Below, piece by piece: positions 6,575 through 10,025 of a DNA stretch of 10,025 nt. How positions within the stretch are numbered: the stretch's first letter is position 1; each line of letters opens with the position of its first letter. The notes below the pieces were generated by a model that saw only the letters and a list, made by a program, of their open reading frames with translations, was not told the DNA's origin and ran no database searches. The position numbers were made by a program, and so were the translations under genes. This stretch comes from an uncultured bacterium (GTDB lineage: Bacteria > Actinomycetota > Coriobacteriia > Coriobacteriales > Coriobacteriaceae), in contig CAJMOL010000037.1 in assembly GCA_905215095.1 (NCBI GenBank), forward strand, positions 1 through 10,025. The letters are read 5' to 3'.

Positions 6575-7762
6575 TTAGGCCTGTACGTACTTGCCGTCGG
6601 TGATGACGTACGCCGTGGGCTCCTTCTGGACCTGACCCTTATCGTTCCAGGTGAGCTTGCCGGTCAGACCGTCAACGGTAATCTTGAGCATAGCCTTGGA
6701 CAGCTTCTCGGCGACCTCGGTCGGGTCGGCGTCGACACCAAGACCGGCCTCCTTGACGGCCTCGGCCACCGCGTGCACGCCGTCGTAGGCGTCGGCGGCA
6801 AACTGGTCGGGGGTATCGCCGTACTTATCCTTGTAAGCGTTGACGAAGTCGGCGTTCTTCTCGTCGTCGGCGGAGAACGGGGTCATAAGCAGCAGACCCT
6901 CGGCAAGAGAGGTGTCGAAACCCTCAACGCCCAGGATGCCGTCCATGCCGTCGCAGCCCATCATCTTGACGTCGTAGCCCATGTCCTTGGCGTTCTTGAG
7001 CAGGACGGACGCCGGCGTGTAGTAGATCGGCGCAAAGATCATGGTGGCGCCGGCCTGCTTGGCCTTGGTCAGCTGGTTGGTAAAGCTCGTGGCGGAGTCG
7101 TCCTTAAAGGTCTCCTCGTCAACAATCTCGAGCTTGGACTCAGCGGCCTGGGCCTTAAAGGAATCTGCGATGCCCGAAGAATAGGCGTCGCCGGAGTTAT
7201 AGAACAGCACGAACTTCTCGTCCGCATACTTCTGCGCCAGGAACTTGGCAGCGTTGACACCCTGGTTGGGGTCGGTGAAGCAAACCTGGAAGACGCAATC
7301 CTTGCCGTCGGTGACGTCCTCGGAGGACGCGGACGGGGTGATCATGAACGTCTTGGGGTCGTTACCGCACTCGGCGGCAACGGCAACCGACGCACCCGTG
7401 GTGGTCGGACCGACGAGGGCCTGCATGCCCCAGTCGAGCAGGGTGTTGAAGGCGTTGACGGCCTTCTCGCCGTCGGCCTGGTCATCCTCGGCCTTGCTGG
7501 CAAGCGGCAGCTCCTTGGTCGAGAAATCCTTGCAGCCGAGCTCGACACCCTGGGTAACGGACTTGCCGTAGGACGCGTTGGCGCCGGTCAGCGGGCCGAT
7601 GGTGCCGATCTTAAACGAAGCGTCGCTCGAAGCGGAACCGCTGTCGCCGCCGCTGGAGGAGCAGCCAGCTAGAATGGACATCGCCCCCAGACCTGCTGCG
7701 CTCGCGATAACGCTCCTGCGATTCATAACAGGGTTCAATGACTTACCGGTGAGGCTCGACAT
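6575..7762 (-). CDS. livJ: Branched-chain amino acid ABC transporter substrate-binding lipoprotein LivJ/LivK-type
   Basis: The extracytoplasmic receptor of the importer, 395 aa. The ATG at 7762 is preceded by AGGAG with a 6-nt gap, which supports the 12-residue leader before MNRRS. The signal has an RR pair (R15, R16) in NRRSVIA, a hydrophobic core and a lipobox LAGC with Cys34 as the predicted lipidated residue, followed by a Ser/Gly-rich linker (SSSGGDSGSASS). The mature part (about 49-395) starts FKIGTIGPLTGANASYG, typical of the Peripla_BP_6 type I fold that binds Leu/Ile/Val, and continues with WGMQALVGPTTTG and NSGDAYSSG. It heads the liv operon and is preceded by a promoter at 7869-7898. 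The exact ligand (Leu-specific, Leu/Ile/Val or another small amide) cannot be read from sequence. The RR pair could also mean Tat export; an Sec lipoprotein route is the alternative. Confidence 0.92.
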   Translation of the reverse strand: MSSLTGKSLNPVMNRRSVIASAAGLGAMSILAGCSSSGGDSGSASSDASFKIGTIGPLTGANASYGKSVTQGVELGCKDFSTKELPLASKAEDDQADGEKAVNAFNTLLDWGMQALVGPTTTGASVAVAAECGNDPKTFMITPSASSEDVTDGKDCVFQVCFTDPNQGVNAAKFLAQKYADEKFVLFYNSGDAYSSGIADSFKAQAAESKLEIVDEETFKDDSATSFTNQLTKAKQAGATMIFAPIYYTPASVLLKNAKDMGYDVKMMGCDGMDGILGVEGFDTSLAEGLLLMTPFSADDEKNADFVNAYKDKYGDTPDQFAADAYDGVHAVAEAVKEAGLGVDADPTEVAEKLSKAMLKITVDGLTGKLTWNDKGQVQKEPTAYVITDGKYVQA

Positions 7763-7783
7763 GCGGCTCTCCTCTCAAATCTC

Positions 7784-7829
7784 GTCGGGTTTCGGTTGCC
7801 CGACAGGCCATCCTTCGCCGTGTTCGGCG
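7784..7829 (-). promoter_or_regulatory. Two small hairpins in the livJ leader
   Basis: The predicted leader of about 100 nt can form CGCCG-AACA-CGGCG (7816-7829) and GTCGGG/CCCGAC (7784-7804, 9-nt loop). The second ends 14 nt before the ribosome-binding site of livJ. No T-box, known riboswitch core or leader peptide with Leu/Ile/Val codons was recognised, and neither hairpin has a U-run. They may only shape mRNA stability. Confidence 0.3.
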
Positions 7830-7868
7830 TTCGCAAAATAGTAGACGCTTTAGTTGAGAAAAGTGGCG

Positions 7869-7898
7869 ATTATTTCAACTTTTCTTTTGCTTTGTCCA
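7869..7898 (-). promoter_or_regulatory. Predicted sigma-70-type promoter of the liv operon
   Basis: On the minus strand TGGACA (7893-7898, 5 of 6 to TTGACA) and AATAAT (7869-7874, 5 of 6 to TATAAT) are 18 nt apart in an AT-rich stretch that stands out from the GC-rich surroundings. Transcription would start near 7861-7863, leaving a leader of about 100 nt before the livJ start. The AT-rich DNA farther upstream to about 7985 could hold regulator sites, but none is recognisable. Confidence 0.55.
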
Positions 7899-8031
7899 TT
7901 TATCCATATTAATGCGTATTTCTATCGGTTTATGCAGTTTAGCCACTTTATTATGTGAAAGTAATGTTTCTGTTCTGTTACAAGCGTCCTTGCCCTGCAT
8001 AAAACGGCCCCACCGGTCTCGTTATATGCAC

Positions 8032-8140
8032 TTAGGCGGCGATGTACTTGCCGTCCTGGATCACATAAGCCGTAGCGGGCTTTTCGACCTGGCCCTCGTC
8101 ATTCCACGCCGACGAGCGCCTGCATGCCCCAGTCGCACAG
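8032..8140 (-). pseudogene. Remnant of a second livJ-like binding-protein gene
   Basis: On the minus strand 8032-8109 encodes AWNDEGQVEKPATAYVIQDG followed by KYIAA and a stop. This matches the last 25 residues of the intact LivJ at 17 of 25 positions (WNDKGQVQKEPTAYVITDGK and on). Directly before it, 8108-8140 encodes LCDWGMQALVG, which matches LivJ residues 108-118, but in another frame that runs into TGA at 8099-8101. The middle of the gene (LivJ residues about 119-370) is missing, and no start or signal peptide is present. This is a deletion relic of a paralogue in the same orientation as the liv operon. It has no expected product. Confidence 0.85.
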
Positions 8141-8343
8141 GGCAAACCTTATGGCGCAAACGTTGACAGTTTGTTACGGAAGCTCGTTTGTAGCGAGCGT
8201 GTTTCCAATGTTTCCGCAGCGTTTCGGGGGTGCCGTTTTGTGCGACTCCTGTTGCCTGGCGAGCACGCACCCTCTGTTCACGCTAGAATGCACTCAACCT
8301 TTAAGCGGTTAATCCATCCATGAGATGCACGAAGGAGCTATCT
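8141..8343 (+). promoter_or_regulatory. Upstream region of hom with a possible -10 element
   Basis: There is no credible gene here. TAGAAT at 8284-8289 is 5 of 6 to the -10 consensus and sits 54 nt before the hom start, but no matching -35 was found at 16-18 nt. TTGACA at 8163-8168 is a perfect -35 without a good -10 at the right distance. A small hairpin GCTCG/CGAGC (8182-8198) lies between them. The ribosome-binding site AGGAG is at 8333-8337. No threonine leader peptide or riboswitch was recognised. Confidence 0.3.
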
Positions 8344-9687
8344 ATGAGCGAACCCCTGCGCACCGTGAACGTCGGTCTGATCGGTCTGGGAACCGTCGGC
8401 GGCGGCGTGGCCCGTCTGATCAAGAGCCACCACGATGAGTACCTGGCAGCCTACGGCATCGACCTTAAGCTGACCCGCGCCTGCGCGCTTGCCTGGGAGC
8501 AGGCCGAAGCTGTCGGTATTGAGCGCGAGGCCTTTACGAGCGACTGGCACGACGTCGTCACCGACCCCGCCGTCGACATCGTCGTCGAGCTGATCGGCGG
8601 CGAGCACCCCGCGACCGAGATCTTTACCACCGCCTTCGAGAACGGCAAGCACGTCGTCTCTGCCAACAAGGCCCTGCTGGGCCGTCATGTCGAGACGCTC
8701 GCCGAGAAGGCGCGCGCGTGCGGCGTGCAGATTAAGTGCGAGGCCAGCTGCGGCGGTGGCATCCCCATTGTCAGCACGCTCGAGCACGACCTGGTGGGCA
8801 ACAAGATCCTGACCATCGCCGGCATTCTCAACGGCACCACCAACTACATCCTGTCGCGCATGGACGCCGAGGGCGCCGATTACGCCGACGTGCTCGCCGA
8901 CGCCCAGGCCAAGGGCTACGCCGAGGCCGACCCGTCCGCCGACGTCGACGGCTTCGATGCCGCCAGCAAGACGGCAATCCTCGCCTCCATCGGTTTTGGC
9001 ACCCGCGTTACCACCGACGATGTTTACCAGCAGGGTATCCGTACCATCGGCGCCGAGGACATCGCCCAGGCCCGCGAGCTCGGCTACACCATTAAGCTGC
9101 TCGGCATCGCCCGCAACACCGACGCCGGCGTCGACGTCCGCGTGCATCCCACGCTGATCCCCGCCGACCACATGCTTGCCAAGGTCAACGGCGCCATGAA
9201 CGCTGTCTACGTGGTAGGCGACGCCGTGGGCGAGACCATGTTCTACGGTGCCGGCGCAGGCTCCTTCCCCACCGCGAGCGCCGTCGTGGGCGATACCCTG
9301 TCGCTCTCCGAGCAGATCAGCCGCGGCGTGGCTCCGCTGCCCGAGATTGAGCCCTATGGTCACAACCTCGCCTTTAAGCCCATGGACGAGCTCCAGACCA
9401 AGTACTATGTGCGCCTGAAGGTCGCCGACCGCGTGGGTGCCCTGTCCGAGACGGTCGACATCTTTGCCAGGCACAACATCTCGATCTCGCTCATCAACCA
9501 GGTCGAGGACGGCAAGTCGGGCGTCAACGATGCCTGCTCGGTCATCTTCCTGACGCACCGCGCGCTCGAGAAGGACGTCCAGGCTGCCGCGGCCGAGCTT
9601 GCCAACGTCGGCTGTGTGGCCGAGGTCGCCAACGTCCTGCGCATCGAGGACGTCGAGGCCTGGACCGAAGGCGTCATGGCCAACTAG
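8344..9687 (+). CDS. hom: Homoserine dehydrogenase with C-terminal ACT domain
   Basis: It reduces L-aspartate semialdehyde to L-homoserine with NAD(P)H in the cytosol, the branch step toward threonine, methionine and, through threonine, isoleucine. The ATG at 8344 has AGGAG 6 nt upstream; the earlier ATG at 8320 has no such site and would read through it. The 447-aa length fits the monofunctional, ACT-containing type (about 430-450 aa). Domains: Rossmann fold with GLIGLGTVGGGV (11-22) and SANKALL (107-112); catalytic domain with CGGGIPI (136-142), GILNGTTNYIL (160-170) and EADPSADVDGFDAASK (194-209), where D205 and K209 match the catalytic Asp/Lys pair of the family; ACT domain about 353-432 (YYVRLKVADRVGALSETVDIF), the likely site of threonine feedback inhibition. 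No aspartokinase is fused and no thrB or thrC lies in the window. It is a single-gene unit ending in a strong terminator. Confidence 0.96.
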   Translation: MSEPLRTVNVGLIGLGTVGGGVARLIKSHHDEYLAAYGIDLKLTRACALAWEQAEAVGIEREAFTSDWHDVVTDPAVDIVVELIGGEHPATEIFTTAFENGKHVVSANKALLGRHVETLAEKARACGVQIKCEASCGGGIPIVSTLEHDLVGNKILTIAGILNGTTNYILSRMDAEGADYADVLADAQAKGYAEADPSADVDGFDAASKTAILASIGFGTRVTTDDVYQQGIRTIGAEDIAQARELGYTIKLLGIARNTDAGVDVRVHPTLIPADHMLAKVNGAMNAVYVVGDAVGETMFYGAGAGSFPTASAVVGDTLSLSEQISRGVAPLPEIEPYGHNLAFKPMDELQTKYYVRLKVADRVGALSETVDIFARHNISISLINQVEDGKSGVNDACSVIFLTHRALEKDVQAAAAELANVGCVAEVANVLRIEDVEAWTEGVMAN

Positions 9688-9718
9688 CCCAACACCCGCT
9701 TATCAATACGCACCTCGG

Positions 9719-9752
9719 GGGCTCCCGTCCTATGTGGGACGGGAGCCCTTTT
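9719..9752 (+). terminator. Intrinsic terminator of hom
   Basis: The 12-bp perfect stem (9719-9730 with 9737-9748, GGGCTCCCGTCC and its complement) has the loop TATGTG and is followed by TTTTCT. It begins 31 nt after the hom stop codon. This is a textbook rho-independent terminator and separates hom from the reductase gene. Confidence 0.9.
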
Positions 9753-9903
9753 CTATCCGGCTTCCAAGCACAGCGGCAAAGCGGCATTTACACGAGCCGT
9801 TCATCGGTAGCGCGGGTTACCGTTCACCGATATGCGAACGCAGCCGATTCCGGCTCCCGTTACGCTGTGCTGCGTATGTCCGCCCAAAACGAGAGGAAAG
9901 CCC

Positions 9904-10025
9904 ATGCTGCTCGAGGGTAAGAAAGCAATCATCACCGGAGGCACACGCGGAATCGGCTATGCGATCGCCTGCCGCTTTATCGAGGAAGGCGCCGCCGTCA
10001 CCGTCTTTGGCTCGCGCCAGGAGAC
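9904..10025 (+). CDS. Short-chain dehydrogenase/reductase, FabG-like (5' part)
   Basis: The ATG at 9904 is preceded by GAGAGG with a 7-nt gap. The 40 visible residues begin MLLEGKKAIITGGTRGIGYA and show the first beta strand and the glycine-rich TGGTRGIG motif (TGxxxGxG) of the NAD(P)H-binding Rossmann fold of classical SDR enzymes. They continue through IACRFIEEGAAVTVFGSRQE, where an Arg after the second strand (SR) suggests NADPH use. The best fit is 3-oxoacyl-ACP reductase (FabG) or a related SDR. The catalytic Ser-Tyr-Lys lie beyond the window, so the substrate cannot be decided and no gene symbol is given. The 150 nt between the hom terminator and this start contain no further gene and no clear promoter. 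Confidence 0.85.
   Translation, partial: MLLEGKKAIITGGTRGIGYAIACRFIEEGAAVTVFGSRQE

Noticed and set aside
6773..7672. Plus-strand open frame (299 codons) antisense to livJ
   Set aside because: It shadows a well-supported binding-protein gene and shows no domain.
7763..7862. Possible T-box or amino acid riboswitch in the liv leader
   Set aside because: Only two small hairpins were found; no conserved T-box sequence, no antiterminator/terminator pair and no U-run.
7912..8166. Small plus-strand open frame in the livJ-hom spacer
   Set aside because: It runs antisense through the livJ relic and has no ribosome-binding site; its sequence is explained by the remnant on the other strand.
8338..9558. 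Minus-strand open frame (406 codons) antisense to hom
   Set aside because: hom is unmistakable on the other strand; the antisense product is a Gly/Asp/Val/His-rich artefact of GC-biased codons.
9753..9903. Short open frame and partial inverted repeat (CGGTA...TACCG) before the reductase gene
   Set aside because: The reading frame overlaps the terminator tail and lacks a ribosome-binding site; the repeat is only 5 bp and too weak to call an operator.

Overview
The window looks like a chromosomal piece of a high-GC, anaerobic actinomycete of the class Coriobacteriia, most likely Collinsella or a close relative. This rests on the GC-rich codon use, the style of the Liv and homoserine dehydrogenase proteins, a zinc-ribbon/propeller membrane protein, and an Nramp-related protein resembling the Eggerthella magnesium-transporting branch. 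It is a judgement from sequence style, not a database result.

Region 1 (1-2666, plus strand): the tail of an unknown membrane protein, then one continuous 844-codon reading frame that is a chimera. Residues 1-334 are an Nramp-related metal transporter cut off inside its eighth membrane helix. Residues 335-844 are an AT-richer, Asp/Tyr/Ser-rich beta-propeller-like domain, one membrane helix and a C-terminal CxxC...CxxC zinc ribbon. The join is abrupt and makes no topological sense, so it is either a recent recombination or an assembly join.

Region 2 (2667-2900): a gene-free convergent spacer with three stem-loops in a row. These are a perfect 18-bp hairpin behind the plus-strand gene, a 22-bp-arm palindrome that looks like a dispersed intergenic repeat, and a U-tailed terminator for the minus-strand operon.

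Region 3 (2901-7762, minus strand): a complete branched-chain amino acid ABC importer in the order livJ-livH-livM-livG-livF (binding lipoprotein, two permeases, two ATPases). The four downstream genes abut or overlap. livJ is set apart from livH by a spacer with two hairpins, which probably lets the binding protein be made in excess. A good sigma-70-type promoter lies about 100 nt before livJ.

Region 4 (7763-8343): a 580-base non-coding stretch holding the liv promoter and leader, the decayed remnant of a second livJ-like gene (8032-8140), and the upstream region of hom.

Region 5 (8344-10025, plus strand): hom, a complete ACT-domain homoserine dehydrogenase, followed by a strong terminator, then the start of a short-chain dehydrogenase/reductase (FabG-like) that runs off the end. 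The liv operon imports Leu/Ile/Val, while hom feeds the Thr/Met/Ile branch. The two are divergently arranged, but no shared regulatory site could be identified.
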